From: Wenyingzhuangia heitensis
Lineage (GTDB): Bacteria > Bacteroidota > Bacteroidia > Flavobacteriales > Flavobacteriaceae
Length of the DNA: 64,000 nucleotides
NCBI RefSeq assembly: GCF_011762155.1
Contig: NZ_JAASQL010000005.1
Span: 1-64,000 of the forward strand
Direction of reading: 5' to 3'
Part shown: piece after piece, positions 27,206 through 36,450 of the stretch
How positions within the stretch are numbered: position 1 is the first letter of the stretch
How the letters are laid out: every line of letters begins with the position of its first letter
Notes under the pieces: generated by a model
What the model was told of the DNA's origin: nothing
Database searches by the model: none
What the model saw: the letters and a program-made list of their open reading frames with translations, nothing else
Position numbers and translations under genes: made by a program

Positions 27206-28930
27206 ATGAAAAAATGGATCCCTATTTTAGAATGGTTGCCAAAATACAATATTAAAGAAAGTTTAAAAGCTGATGTATTAGGCGGTTTTACTGTAGGAGT
27301 TGTTTTAATTCCACAAGGAATAGCCTATGCATTAATTGCTGGTTTACCTCCTATTTATGGATTGTATACAGCATTGCTACCTCAATTAATGTATTTAATT
27401 TTTGGAACTTCTCAACGGGTAGCTGTAGGGCCTGTAGCCATGGATTCTCTAATTGTTGCAGCAGGTATTTCTACTTTAGCAATTGCCGGAACTGATGCTT
27501 ATGTAACACTGGCTATTTTGTTAGCGTTTAGTGTCGGATTAATTCAGTTATTGCTAGGGATTGGTAAATTGGGATTTATTGTAAACTTTTTATCGAAACC
27601 TGTAATTAGTGGTTTTAGTTCTGCAGCAGCTATAGTAATTGGAATCAATCAACTTAAAAACTTGTCGGGAATTCCAATTCCTAGAAGCAACCGTTTACAA
27701 GAAATTTTAATATCGTTAACTCAGCAAATTCATCAAGTAGAATTACAAACTCTATCTGTAGGAATTGCTACAATTGCTGTATTGCTAGTCATAAAAATTA
27801 CAAAATCCAAATTACCAGGACCATTGTTAGTAGTGGTTTTAGGAATTTTAGGATTGTATTTTACACATTCGTTAATTCCAAATGTGGCTATTTTAAAAGA
27901 AATTCCATCAGGATTACCATCTTTTAGTTTTCCAATAATCACTTTTAACATGATTGCTGATTTGTTTCCAATTGCGTTAACATTAGCAATTATTGGTTTT
28001 TTAGAAACTATTTCTATAGGGAAAGCAATTGAAAAAAGTACGGATGATGTGATGATCTCTCCTAATAAAGAATTAATCGCTTTGGGAATGATGAATATAG
28101 TAGGATCTATGTTTAAATCTTACCCATCAACAGCCAGTTTTTCTAGGTCTGCAGTAAATGAAGATGCGGGTTCTAAAACAGGTATGGCTGCTTTATTTTC
28201 CATCATAGTTTTAGTTTTGGTATTGTTGTTTTTAACTCCATTTTTTTATTTTTTACCAAAGGCTGTTTTGGCAGGAATCATAATTGTTTCTGTAATAAAA
28301 TTAATCAATTATAAAGAAGCTATTCGTTTATGGAATTTAAATAAAAGTGACTTTTGGATGTTGATTGCTACTTTTTCTGGGACTTTATTTTTAGGGATTA
28401 AAGAAGGGATAACCATTGGAGTTGTTTTGTCTTTAGGAATGTTAATTGCAAGAACCTCTAGACCACACGTAGCTGTGTTGGGTAGAATTCCGAATACAAA
28501 TATTTTTAGAAATATAGATAGATTTGAAGAAGTAGAAATAGATACGCATATTTTAATTTTACGTTTTGATGCAAGAGTTTATTTTGCAAATGCAAACTAT
28601 TTTAATGAAATATTACAGCTAAGAGCAAAGGAAAAAGGAACGAATTTACAACTTATTCTACTAGATTGTGAATGTATTAACGGGGTAGATAGTACTGCTA
28701 TACAAATGATGGAAACAGCTATAGACTTTTACAATGATAAAAAGGTAGATGTCTATTTTTCTAACGTAAAAGGCCCTGTAAGAGATATGTTGACCAAAAG
28801 CGGAATTGTAGATAAAGTTGGAGCACAAAAATTCTTTATCAATAATAATGATGCACTTACCTATTACAAAACAGGTAAATTGGATAGAAATCAAGATTTA
28901 ACAGACTATATAGAACAGGCTAATATATAA
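27206..28930 (+). CDS. SulP family anion/sulfate permease with STAS domain
   Basis: A 574-residue inner-membrane transporter. The N-terminal segment has the SulP signature around VLIPQGIAYALIAGLPPIYGLY (residues about 37-58, given here in part), followed by about 10-12 hydrophobic helices to residue 415. A cytosolic STAS domain spans about 440-555 (ILILRFDARVYFANANYF, NGVDSTAIQMMETA). Family members exchange or symport sulfate, bicarbonate or other anions. It starts one base after the ruvB stop. Sulfate supply, or bicarbonate uptake in a marine bacterium, are both possible; the substrate is not resolved. Confidence 0.93.
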   Translation: MKKWIPILEWLPKYNIKESLKADVLGGFTVGVVLIPQGIAYALIAGLPPIYGLYTALLPQLMYLIFGTSQRVAVGPVAMDSLIVAAGISTLAIAGTDAYVTLAILLAFSVGLIQLLLGIGKLGFIVNFLSKPVISGFSSAAAIVIGINQLKNLSGIPIPRSNRLQEILISLTQQIHQVELQTLSVGIATIAVLLVIKITKSKLPGPLLVVVLGILGLYFTHSLIPNVAILKEIPSGLPSFSFPIITFNMIADLFPIALTLAIIGFLETISIGKAIEKSTDDVMISPNKELIALGMMNIVGSMFKSYPSTASFSRSAVNEDAGSKTGMAALFSIIVLVLVLLFLTPFFYFLPKAVLAGIIIVSVIKLINYKEAIRLWNLNKSDFWMLIATFSGTLFLGIKEGITIGVVLSLGMLIARTSRPHVAVLGRIPNTNIFRNIDRFEEVEIDTHILILRFDARVYFANANYFNEILQLRAKEKGTNLQLILLDCECINGVDSTAIQMMETAIDFYNDKKVDVYFSNVKGPVRDMLTKSGIVDKVGAQKFFINNNDALTYYKTGKLDRNQDLTDYIEQANI

Positions 28931-29088
28931 GCTCCGTTTTTTTATAAATAAATTTCACCAAATAAATTACCTTAATATCAATAAAGGAAAATTCCGAAAA
29001 TCATATTTAAATTTACCAATAGCAGTCTTTTTATGACTTAATGTTTTTACAATACTCTTTCTTTTAGAACTTAATGATATTTTTATAC

Positions 29089-29121
29089 AAAAAAGGATGT
29101 TTAAAAGAGCATCCTTTTTTT
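29089..29121 (+). terminator. Rho-independent terminator
   Basis: Stem aaaaaaggatg/catcctttttt with a 10-nt loop and T tail, about 160 bp after the SulP stop and 32 bp before the next ATG. Probably ends the ruvB-SulP transcript. Confidence 0.75.
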
Positions 29122-29152
29122 CTTGTTGAATAAAATTTAATAAAATAGAAAT

Positions 29153-31219
29153 ATGAGAAATATAGTTGTATTGTTTTTGTGTATTGTGTTTTTAACCAAT
29201 TGCAATGCGGGGCAAAAAGGAAAAAACACTACAAATTTAGTTTTTATAGAAACAAATAATATTAAAGTTTCTGTAAATGCAAAAAGTGGATGTTTTACTG
29301 TTTTAGAAAAAAAAACAGAACAGTTATGGAATTCAGATCCGTGGGAAAATGCAGCAGGTTTATTAACGCTAACGGATGAAAAAGGAAGACATCAAACAGT
29401 TAATTTATCAGAAAGTAAAAAAGTAGAAGTTTCTAAATTGAGTTCTAATACTATTGGTATTCAGTTTTTGAAACCTGTTTTTAAAAATGGTACAGTAGCT
29501 AACGGAGTTGTTGTTAAAACTTTATTAACATTAAATATAAAAACGTCTCAATTAAGTGTAGAAGTTTTAGACGTAGTTGCAGGAGATTCAAAACTAATTT
29601 CACTTCGTTATCCGTCTAGACAATTTAGTTTAGAAACAGATGTTGATAAAGGAGCTGCTGTAATACCACAGGAGCAAGGAGTTATTTGTCCATCGTATAT
29701 ATTTCCTATGAACGGAGGTCGTTTTTGTGCTTGGGATGATCAAACATATAGTAAAAAATCAATAGGAAAAATACCTTTATATACCAACGGTTTTGGATTG
29801 TCTATGCCTTGGTGGGGAACTTACAATGAGAAATCTGCTGTTGTTGGAATTTTAAATTCCGATTCTAGAGCAGAAATGTTTTATAATATCAATAATAACG
29901 GTCAATATTTGTTTGATGCCTTAGGTGAAATGACACCTTATAAAAGAGTTGTGTATTTGGATCCTGTATGGAAATTAAATAAAAAGAAAGAAAAAAGAGA
30001 AATCGTATATCATTTTATTCCCAATGGAGATTATAAGGATATGACCAAAATTTATAGAAAAGAAGCCAAAGAAAGAGGCTACTTTGTGTCGCTAAAAGAA
30101 AAAGAAAAAAAAGATCCAAATGTAAATAAACTACCCGGAGCAATTTATATGGGAATTTATGGAGGATATCCTCATTATGTAAATATGCCTGGAATGGCTT
30201 TTACTTTTGATGAGTTAAAAGAAATGATTAAAACGACACATGATGAGTTAGGAGTTGAAAATGCATTTATTCATGCTTGGGGAGTGTTTTCAAATTTCCC
30301 TCCTAATTGTTGGCCTATTAGTGAGGCTTTAGGAGGTGAGAAAAAATTAAAAGAAGCGGTAGATTTGGCTAAAAAATATGGGTACCTATATTCGTCTTAC
30401 CATGCTTATTCTCCTTTGTTAGAAAACGATCCGGATTTTTCTACAGATATGATGGAAAAAAGGGCTGATGGGAAAATAAAAAAAGTAGGAAACCGATGGG
30501 CTAGGGTACAGCCTAAATATCAGTTAGGTTTGGCACAAAAACATTTAGAGCAAGAAATAGAAACATTAGGATTAGAGGCTGATATTACAGATATTACCTT
30601 TGCAACCTATCCAGAAAATGGAAACGAGGGACGTTTGGCTTTGGCAAAATACTTGGCAAGTTTAAATGTAGTAAATGGTACAGAGCACGGTGCTGAAAAA
30701 TGGATTCCATATTTTGATATGTTTGAAGGAATGGCTTATATAGAATCGGGTTCACTTTCTTCAATCTCTAAAAAAGTACCATTGTTTAATATGGTGTACC
30801 ACGATGCGATTGCTCTTTTTGGTAAAATTCAAAATCCAGACAATGAAGTTTCTGGAACAGGAGACTTTAGAATTAAAGCATTAAGAAGTATTTTGTTTGG
30901 AAGAGGAACTACAATATTCTTTTCTCCTTATGAATTTGATGGGATGAAAGACATGATAAAAATGGCAAATTCATTAGTAAGTCCAATTCATAAAGAAACT
31001 TTTTATGCAGAATTAACAAGTCATGAGTTTTTAAGTATTGATTTTAAGATACAGAAAACTAAGTTTTCTAACGGAACAGAAGTAACTGTAAATGTTGGTC
31101 CTGTTGCTCAAACTACAAAAGGCGGAATTACAATTCCTGGTTTTGGTTATTACGTAAAAATGGAAAATGGAAAAATTAAAAAAGGACATTTTAACATAGG
31201 AATTACCCTAGACAAATAA
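29153..31219 (+). CDS. Putative glycoside hydrolase, GH101/GH129/DUF5696-like lipoprotein
   Basis: A 688-residue lipoprotein (lipobox cysteine 17, LTNC). The N-terminal about 270 residues look like a beta-sandwich domain, then a barrel-like region with GIYGGYPHYVNMPG, HAWGVFSNFPP and SSYHAYSPLLENDP. Candidate catalytic residues are Asp477 or Asp480 (EADITDITF) and Glu511 in NGTEHGAEKW, an arrangement recalling the Asp/Glu pair of GH101 and GH129 enzymes. GH129 members in marine relatives act on alpha-linked anhydrogalactose of carrageenan, GH101 on alpha-GalNAc. This assignment is by pattern only. It lies 3 bp before a GH42-like gene, and the two form a small sugar-processing operon outside the tRNA-bounded cluster. 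Confidence 0.6.
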   Translation: MRNIVVLFLCIVFLTNCNAGQKGKNTTNLVFIETNNIKVSVNAKSGCFTVLEKKTEQLWNSDPWENAAGLLTLTDEKGRHQTVNLSESKKVEVSKLSSNTIGIQFLKPVFKNGTVANGVVVKTLLTLNIKTSQLSVEVLDVVAGDSKLISLRYPSRQFSLETDVDKGAAVIPQEQGVICPSYIFPMNGGRFCAWDDQTYSKKSIGKIPLYTNGFGLSMPWWGTYNEKSAVVGILNSDSRAEMFYNINNNGQYLFDALGEMTPYKRVVYLDPVWKLNKKKEKREIVYHFIPNGDYKDMTKIYRKEAKERGYFVSLKEKEKKDPNVNKLPGAIYMGIYGGYPHYVNMPGMAFTFDELKEMIKTTHDELGVENAFIHAWGVFSNFPPNCWPISEALGGEKKLKEAVDLAKKYGYLYSSYHAYSPLLENDPDFSTDMMEKRADGKIKKVGNRWARVQPKYQLGLAQKHLEQEIETLGLEADITDITFATYPENGNEGRLALAKYLASLNVVNGTEHGAEKWIPYFDMFEGMAYIESGSLSSISKKVPLFNMVYHDAIALFGKIQNPDNEVSGTGDFRIKALRSILFGRGTTIFFSPYEFDGMKDMIKMANSLVSPIHKETFYAELTSHEFLSIDFKIQKTKFSNGTEVTVNVGPVAQTTKGGITIPGFGYYVKMENGKIKKGHFNIGITLDK

Positions 31220-31222
31220 AAA

Positions 31223-33499
31223 ATGAAGATAAAATTCAAAAATATAAAAAGAATAGTTTCACTGTTTTTAATAATAACTAATGTTGTTAGTTCTCAGACT
31301 ACTGAAAAACAGGTAGGGTTAAAAATAAAGGAGTTAGAAAACCTTGTAAAAGAATTAGATAAAGAAAATATAGATTCTTATAAAGAAAGAATGACGATTT
31401 TTTTGGCAAAAACTTTTTTAGGTTATGCAAATTGGGATGAAAAACACATAGCCTTAAATACTGATAACTTTAAGAAGGTAAGAGTCTATAAAAATAAAGC
31501 AGAACAAATGGCGAAAGACTTGCCAGATTTTGAAAGAAAGGATGTTGCTTTGATGTTAGATAATGCGATAAAAACAGCAACTGCTTTAAGTGAAAAAGAA
31601 ATTTTTCGAAAACCTTATCAAGAAATAAATTGGTCAAAAATTAAGCATGATAAAAATGAATTAACCTATAAAGGAAAACCTGTTTTTTTATCAGATTATA
31701 CTTGGAAGCCTGAAGTTAAAGAATTAAATAAATTTTTTGGAGAACTAGATGGTGTTTATATTGCTCCAACGCAATTAAAAGCATCAGGAGTTGTAAATCC
31801 AGCTACAATAAATCAAATAAAAAACAAAGATAAAGGAACTGCTGGGTTTGTTTTTATAGCGCATACTCCACCTAGTAAATGGACATTAAAAGAATATGGA
31901 GACGATTTTTTAACTTATGGTGGACAACCTTTTACTCACTATGATATTGATAATCCCGGAGCTAGAAAAATGATGTCAGAATTATTAGAAAAAACGGTGC
32001 CTTATATGGTTGACAAAAATTATACCCAATTAGGATATATGTTAGCTAATGAACCACGTTGGATTACTTATAAAAATCAAAATAAAAAAGTTTGGTATAC
32101 AGGAGGTGTTTCCCATTATACAAAAGCTAAATTTAAAACGTGGTTAAAAAACAAACATAAAAATATAACAGCTTTAAATAAATTATGGAAAACTAATTTT
32201 TCGGATTTTGAAGATGTAAGTATTGAAATACCCATTGATATCTCCTTAATGGGGACTTCAAAATGGTACGATTGGACTACGTTTAACGAAGATAGAGTAA
32301 CAGATTGGTTTACGTATTTAAAACAAGAGTTACGTAAAAACGACCCAACAGCAAAAGCTCATTTAAAAATTATGCCTTCTTTCTTTACGGATAATGATCC
32401 TTGTACTGGTATAGATTTAGAAGCTTTAACAGAGTTGAGTGATATTAACGGGAATGATGTAGCTGCTCATTATAATAATATAAGAGAAACAGCAGACTGG
32501 GAAGGGGATTATATGTTTGGATGGAGAGAGTTATACATGGGGTATGATTTTTTAAAATCGGTAAAGCCAGATCAGATTAATTTTAATTCTGAAAGTCATT
32601 TGTTAAGTACAAGTAGTACAAGAGACTTGTATATGAATCCTAAATATGCTAGAGCTGTTTACTGGGCAGCATATACTTTAGGACTTAATGCTGTACAAAC
32701 TTGGTATTGGCCAAGAAGAGAAGATGGTTCTTTACGTGGAAAAATGACAAATGCGTATGGTGGTTCTAACAATCAACAACCAAGAGTTACACAAGAATTG
32801 CAAAATACAATCATAGATTTAAATACGTTTAGTGAGGAGATTACTGCAATGCAACATCAAAGAAAACCAATTAGAATTTTTTATTCTAAGACTTCGGCAA
32901 ATCAAGAATCAACCTACATGGACGGTATTTTTGATTTGTATGAAAGTTTAAATTTTGAAGGATTACCTCTGGGTTTTGCTACTAAAAATATTATCAACAA
33001 ACAGGCTAATAAAAATTGGGATGTTATTTTGGTATATAAAACAGCTCAGGTAACTCAAGATGAATTGGATGCATTACAAATGTATTTAGACAATGGAGGA
33101 AAAGTAATTGTAGATTCAGTAAGTTTAAAAAAGAATGAGTACGGTTTGCCTTTACAAATCTTAAAAGAAAGCAAAGGAACTTTAGTAACATTAACAAGCT
33201 TAGATCAGGTAAAAAGTAAAGCATTATTTACAGTACAAAAAGAATTGCCTAATCTTACTATAACAGAAGTAGGAAATGTAGGAAAGAAAAAATGTACATG
33301 GAGAGTTGTTAAAAATAAAAAAGGAAATGATGTGTTGTCTGTAATTAATTTAGGAAGAGAAGATGTTGAATTAAAAATAAGATACAAGAAAAATCCAAAA
33401 AATATTTTATGTAAAGATTTAATTAAGGGAGTTAAAGTTTCTTCTAGTCCTGTACTAGCACCTTATGAAGTGTTTTTTGTAGAAGTACAAAGCAATTAA
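31223..33499 (+). CDS. Clan GH-A glycoside hydrolase, GH42-like
   Basis: A 758-residue exported protein; the signal peptide ends near NVVSSQ. Residues about 25-130 are helical and charged, with no family recognised. The barrel follows, with acid/base candidate Glu277 in YMLANEPRW and nucleophile candidate Glu457 in NFNSESH. The segment FKTWLKNKHKNITALNKLW, after the acid/base, is characteristic of GH42 beta-galactosidases. Residues about 560-650 (WDVILVYKTAQVT, NGGKVIVDS) resemble the trimerisation/glutamine-amidotransferase-like domain of GH42. The likely product is an exo-acting beta-galactosidase or relative; a GH50-like agarase is less likely. It is the second gene of a two-gene operon. 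Confidence 0.7.
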   Translation: MKIKFKNIKRIVSLFLIITNVVSSQTTEKQVGLKIKELENLVKELDKENIDSYKERMTIFLAKTFLGYANWDEKHIALNTDNFKKVRVYKNKAEQMAKDLPDFERKDVALMLDNAIKTATALSEKEIFRKPYQEINWSKIKHDKNELTYKGKPVFLSDYTWKPEVKELNKFFGELDGVYIAPTQLKASGVVNPATINQIKNKDKGTAGFVFIAHTPPSKWTLKEYGDDFLTYGGQPFTHYDIDNPGARKMMSELLEKTVPYMVDKNYTQLGYMLANEPRWITYKNQNKKVWYTGGVSHYTKAKFKTWLKNKHKNITALNKLWKTNFSDFEDVSIEIPIDISLMGTSKWYDWTTFNEDRVTDWFTYLKQELRKNDPTAKAHLKIMPSFFTDNDPCTGIDLEALTELSDINGNDVAAHYNNIRETADWEGDYMFGWRELYMGYDFLKSVKPDQINFNSESHLLSTSSTRDLYMNPKYARAVYWAAYTLGLNAVQTWYWPRREDGSLRGKMTNAYGGSNNQQPRVTQELQNTIIDLNTFSEEITAMQHQRKPIRIFYSKTSANQESTYMDGIFDLYESLNFEGLPLGFATKNIINKQANKNWDVILVYKTAQVTQDELDALQMYLDNGGKVIVDSVSLKKNEYGLPLQILKESKGTLVTLTSLDQVKSKALFTVQKELPNLTITEVGNVGKKKCTWRVVKNKKGNDVLSVINLGREDVELKIRYKKNPKNILCKDLIKGVKVSSSPVLAPYEVFFVEVQSN

Positions 33500-33511
33500 A
33501 TAATTGAAAAC

Positions 33512-33564
33512 ACAAATAACAAAAAAGCCTTTATTAGTGTAATAAAGGCTTTTTTGTTATTTGT
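33512..33564. terminator. Bidirectional terminator with 25-bp perfect stem
   Basis: Arms 33512-33536 and 33540-33564 are exact reverse complements over 25 bp with a 3-nt loop, containing aaaaaagcc/ggctttttt. It sits between convergent genes and has A and T tracts on both strands. Confidence 0.9.
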
Positions 33565-33575
33565 AAATAAGCTAA

Positions 33576-35069
33576 TTATGCTTGGTGCATTGGCGATAAT
33601 AAATCGGTAACCGTTTTAACAGGGTTAAAAGTTTCTATAGGAACTTCTACAAAAATAGTTAACCATTCTGCCATACCACCATTCCATAAACCAGGTAATT
33701 CTAATCCTTTTACAGGTTTTCCGTTAACGCTTTTATCGGTTACAAAAACAGCATCATGATCTATAAACTTAGTTAAATCAAATTTATTTCCTTCAAAATC
33801 TTTAATACCACAAACAATATCTACAGGGTTAAAGTGTGTAGATTGATGAAAAATTTCTAATTGCTCTTTATTTTCTTTATCAATTTGTGCTCCTTCTATA
33901 ATTTGTAAGGTAGCTTCACCCTCATTATTCTTTACCCAAAAAGGACCACCACCTGCATCACCTTGGTTTTTAATCATTCCGCAAACTCTAATAGGTCTGT
34001 TTAAAAGAATGTATAGGTTTTCTTTGGTGCACTCTTGCTCTGGTATATTGATAAAGAAATTCTCTATTAAGAAAAACTGAATTTGTTGAAGATTTAGATT
34101 TTCAGAATCTTCTTTTAAATGTTTTAAGTAATTGTGAATTTGATCTTGTAGAGAGAGTAGTTTACCCGCAAGAATTTGTTTGTATTTAATAGTTTCTTCC
34201 ATGTGGTTTTGGTGAGAAACGTTGTCTATGTTTTTAATAAACACAAGGTCTGCATCTAAATCATTTAAGTTTTCAATTAAAGCACCGTGTCCACCTGCTC
34301 TAAATACATAATTCCCATTTTCATCCTTAAAAGGTGTGTTGTCGTAGTTTACAGCAATGGTGTCTGTATTTGCTTTTTGAATAGAGAATGTAATGTTAAA
34401 AGTAATGTTAGAGTTATCGTAATTAGTTTCAATGTAGTCCTTTGTAGCTTGTTTAAAAGCATCAATAAAATTAGGGCTAACGGTAAAATGAATGTTTACT
34501 GTTTGATCTTTACTAATACAGTAATGTAAGCTTTCATCAATTTGTTCTTCTAAAGCTGTTTTGTTGTCTATATCGTATTGATGAAATTTAATCAGCCCTT
34601 TTGGAGTATTTTGATAATTTAAATTATCTGTACTTAATAAAAAGTTTAGAAAGGCCATTTTATTGGCCAAACTATCTAGTTTTTTAATTTTGGGATAGAC
34701 TTTATGAAATCCTATAATAATGTCTTTGTAAAAAGGAAATTTATGTAGGTTGTTAAAAAAGTATTGAGACATTGCATTGTTAATTTTGGAGTGATAAAAC
34801 TCGCAAAGTCCTTTAAACATTCTAGAGGCTAATCCTGATGCTGGAGTAAATTTATAAATCACTAAATCTTGCTGTTTAATGTTATAAATATTCATAAACT
34901 GACTTCGTTCAATACTATTAATGGTCATAATACCATCACTAATCCCAGCAATTCTATCTAACTCAATAATTGGAGTTCCTTTTACAAAAGCGATTAACTG
35001 TCTTGTTAATTTTTCGTTAGAGATACCTCTTTTGTCAATTTCTTGTTTTAGTTTTCTTTCTAGCCTCAT
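33576..35069 (-). CDS. DUF4301 family protein
   Basis: A 497-residue cytosolic protein of the Bacteroidota-specific DUF4301 family. Recognisable blocks are FTPASGLASRMFK (about residue 75), which resembles the nucleotide-binding loop of sugar nucleotidyltransferases, FRAGGHGALIENLNDL (about 255-270), and NQGDAGGGPFWVKN (about 365). No signal peptide or membrane segment. The biochemical function is unknown; nucleotidyltransferase-like activity is only an inference from the ASG..SRMFK motif. It is the last gene of a minus-strand group with GGGP synthase and phosphopantetheinyl transferase, 8 bp after the former. Confidence 0.85.
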   Translation of the reverse strand: MRLERKLKQEIDKRGISNEKLTRQLIAFVKGTPIIELDRIAGISDGIMTINSIERSQFMNIYNIKQQDLVIYKFTPASGLASRMFKGLCEFYHSKINNAMSQYFFNNLHKFPFYKDIIIGFHKVYPKIKKLDSLANKMAFLNFLLSTDNLNYQNTPKGLIKFHQYDIDNKTALEEQIDESLHYCISKDQTVNIHFTVSPNFIDAFKQATKDYIETNYDNSNITFNITFSIQKANTDTIAVNYDNTPFKDENGNYVFRAGGHGALIENLNDLDADLVFIKNIDNVSHQNHMEETIKYKQILAGKLLSLQDQIHNYLKHLKEDSENLNLQQIQFFLIENFFINIPEQECTKENLYILLNRPIRVCGMIKNQGDAGGGPFWVKNNEGEATLQIIEGAQIDKENKEQLEIFHQSTHFNPVDIVCGIKDFEGNKFDLTKFIDHDAVFVTDKSVNGKPVKGLELPGLWNGGMAEWLTIFVEVPIETFNPVKTVTDLLSPMHQA

Positions 35070-35077
35070 AACAATTG

Positions 35078-35785
35078 TTATTTAAAAATATTGTTTTTTT
35101 CAAAGGCAGTCCCAATAACTACTAGTGTTGCTCCTGCCATATGTATTTCTGTAATTTTTTTTAAGGATCTAATTCCTCCTCCTACAATAATAGGGATATT
35201 TACCGAATTAAATACTGCGTTAACAACATCTTTTCCTACTGGTTGGGTGGCTCCACTACCAGCTTCTAAATACAAAACATGTTGTCCCATGTATTGTCCG
35301 GCTACACAAGTATGTGTTATTTTTTCTTTGTCTTGCTGAGGTATAGCTGTTGTTTGAGTAACTTTAATAGTACTTGTTGTTGTTTCTCCATCAACTAAAA
35401 CATAGCCTGTAGAGATAATTTCTAAATTACTTTTTTGTAAAAAAGGAATAGCTTTTACTTGCTGATTGATTAAGTATTCTGGATTGTTTCCAGATATTAA
35501 ATTTAACAACAAAACAGCATTTGCATAGTTGGTTAAATGCGTGTAATCTCCTGGAAAAAGAACAATAGAAACACTAGTGTGCTTTTGTATTTCTTTGGCT
35601 ATAATTTCAGTTTTATCTTTATTAACAGTACTTCCTCCTAAAAAAATAAAATCGATAGGAGCGTTATTTATTCGGGAACAGATACTCGGAACTTCCTCTA
35701 CCAAAGTTTTATCAGGATCTATCAAGACCGAAATTAATTTTTGACCTTTCTTTTTTGCTGTTTCTAAAATGTTAAGAATGTTCAT
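35078..35785 (-). CDS. Geranylgeranylglyceryl/heptaprenylglyceryl phosphate synthase
   Basis: A 235-residue TIM-barrel prenyltransferase of the GGGPS/PcrB family that joins a polyprenyl diphosphate to sn-glycerol-1-phosphate. Diagnostic motifs: LISVLIDPDK near the start, FLGGSTV (about residue 49), the YLEAGSGA phosphate/glycerol site (about 173) and IIVGGGIRS (about 200). Such enzymes make the first ether bond of archaeal-type lipids and also occur in Bacteroidota, where the physiological product is poorly known. The gene overlaps the phosphopantetheinyl transferase stop by 14 bp, so translation is coupled. Confidence 0.92.
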   Translation of the reverse strand: MNILNILETAKKKGQKLISVLIDPDKTLVEEVPSICSRINNAPIDFIFLGGSTVNKDKTEIIAKEIQKHTSVSIVLFPGDYTHLTNYANAVLLLNLISGNNPEYLINQQVKAIPFLQKSNLEIISTGYVLVDGETTTSTIKVTQTTAIPQQDKEKITHTCVAGQYMGQHVLYLEAGSGATQPVGKDVVNAVFNSVNIPIIVGGGIRSLKKITEIHMAGATLVVIGTAFEKNNIFK

Positions 35786-36395
35786 TTGATAAAGCTATAG
35801 CTAATGAATAGTTTTCTAGTTGATGAAAGTAGATGTTACAATCTTGTTTCATTTCAGGTGTGTTTATAAAACCTTTGGCATTTGTAGAAGTAAATTTATC
35901 AATAATTAAATCATTTTTAAAACTCATACCTCCACAAGGATGAATTTTAAACATAGATTCTTTAGCTCCCCAAATAAAAGTTAATTTTTTAATATATTCT
36001 TCATCGTTAAGTTGATGTTGTTCCAAATCTGTAAAACGATGTTTGATAATGGTAATTTTATCTCTATTCTTCTCAATATCAATCCCAATAGAAATGTCTG
36101 AAATTACTATAGCAGAAAAATCATAAGAGTGAGTAATAGAAATATGTTTGCCGTTTTTTAAAATTGGTTTTCCAAATTCGTTGTAATATAAATCATCATC
36201 ATTTTGTTGAATTTGCTTTAATAAATGACGTATACTCAAAAATCCCTTTTGATGAGAAGTTGATTTCATCAAATTTAATCTATTTAAACTGTTTTTAGAT
36301 AAGTGAACATCTCTTAAAACATCGATGGTCTCCGTTATTTTCCAAACAAAAACACAGGTGTTTGGGGCAATCTCGATTGTTTTAAATAAAGGCAT
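35772..36395 (-). CDS. 4'-phosphopantetheinyl transferase superfamily protein
   Basis: A 207-residue Sfp-like enzyme expected to transfer the phosphopantetheine arm of CoA to an acyl or peptidyl carrier protein. Motifs: [14 protein letters not shown] (the SHS region), the Mg-binding [10 protein letters not shown] (about residue 109) and [11 protein letters not shown] (WxxKE, about 145). It is shorter than Sfp but normal for this group. It is divergent from ahcY with 55 bp between the starts, and leads the minus-strand group with GGGP synthase and DUF4301. Confidence 0.9.
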   Translation of the reverse strand: MPLFKTIEIAPNTCVFVWKITETIDVLRDVHLSKNSLNRLNLMKSTSHQKGFLSIRHLLKQIQQNDDDLYYNEFGKPILKNGKHISITHSYDFSAIVISDISIGIDIEKNRDKITIIKHRFTDLEQHQLNDEEYIKKLTFIWGAKESMFKIHPCGGMSFKNDLIIDKFTSTNAKGFINTPEMKQDCNIYFHQLENYSLAIALSNEHS

Positions 36396-36415
36396 TTATT
36401 ATAGTAAGGATTTTG

Positions 36416-36423
36416 TAAATTTG
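36416..36423 (+). promoter_or_regulatory. ahcY: Candidate -7 box of ahcY
   Basis: TAAATTTG matches TAnnTTTG, 27 nt before the ahcY ATG. No SAM- or SAH-type riboswitch can fit in the short leader. Confidence 0.55.
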
Positions 36424-36450
36424 TGGTCTAAAAGCAACAAATATAGTAAT

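Noticed and set aside
36325-36450. Longer ahcY reading from 36325
   Set aside because: It would overlap the divergent phosphopantetheinyl transferase start and include the -7 box; the ATG at 36451 begins the conserved protein.
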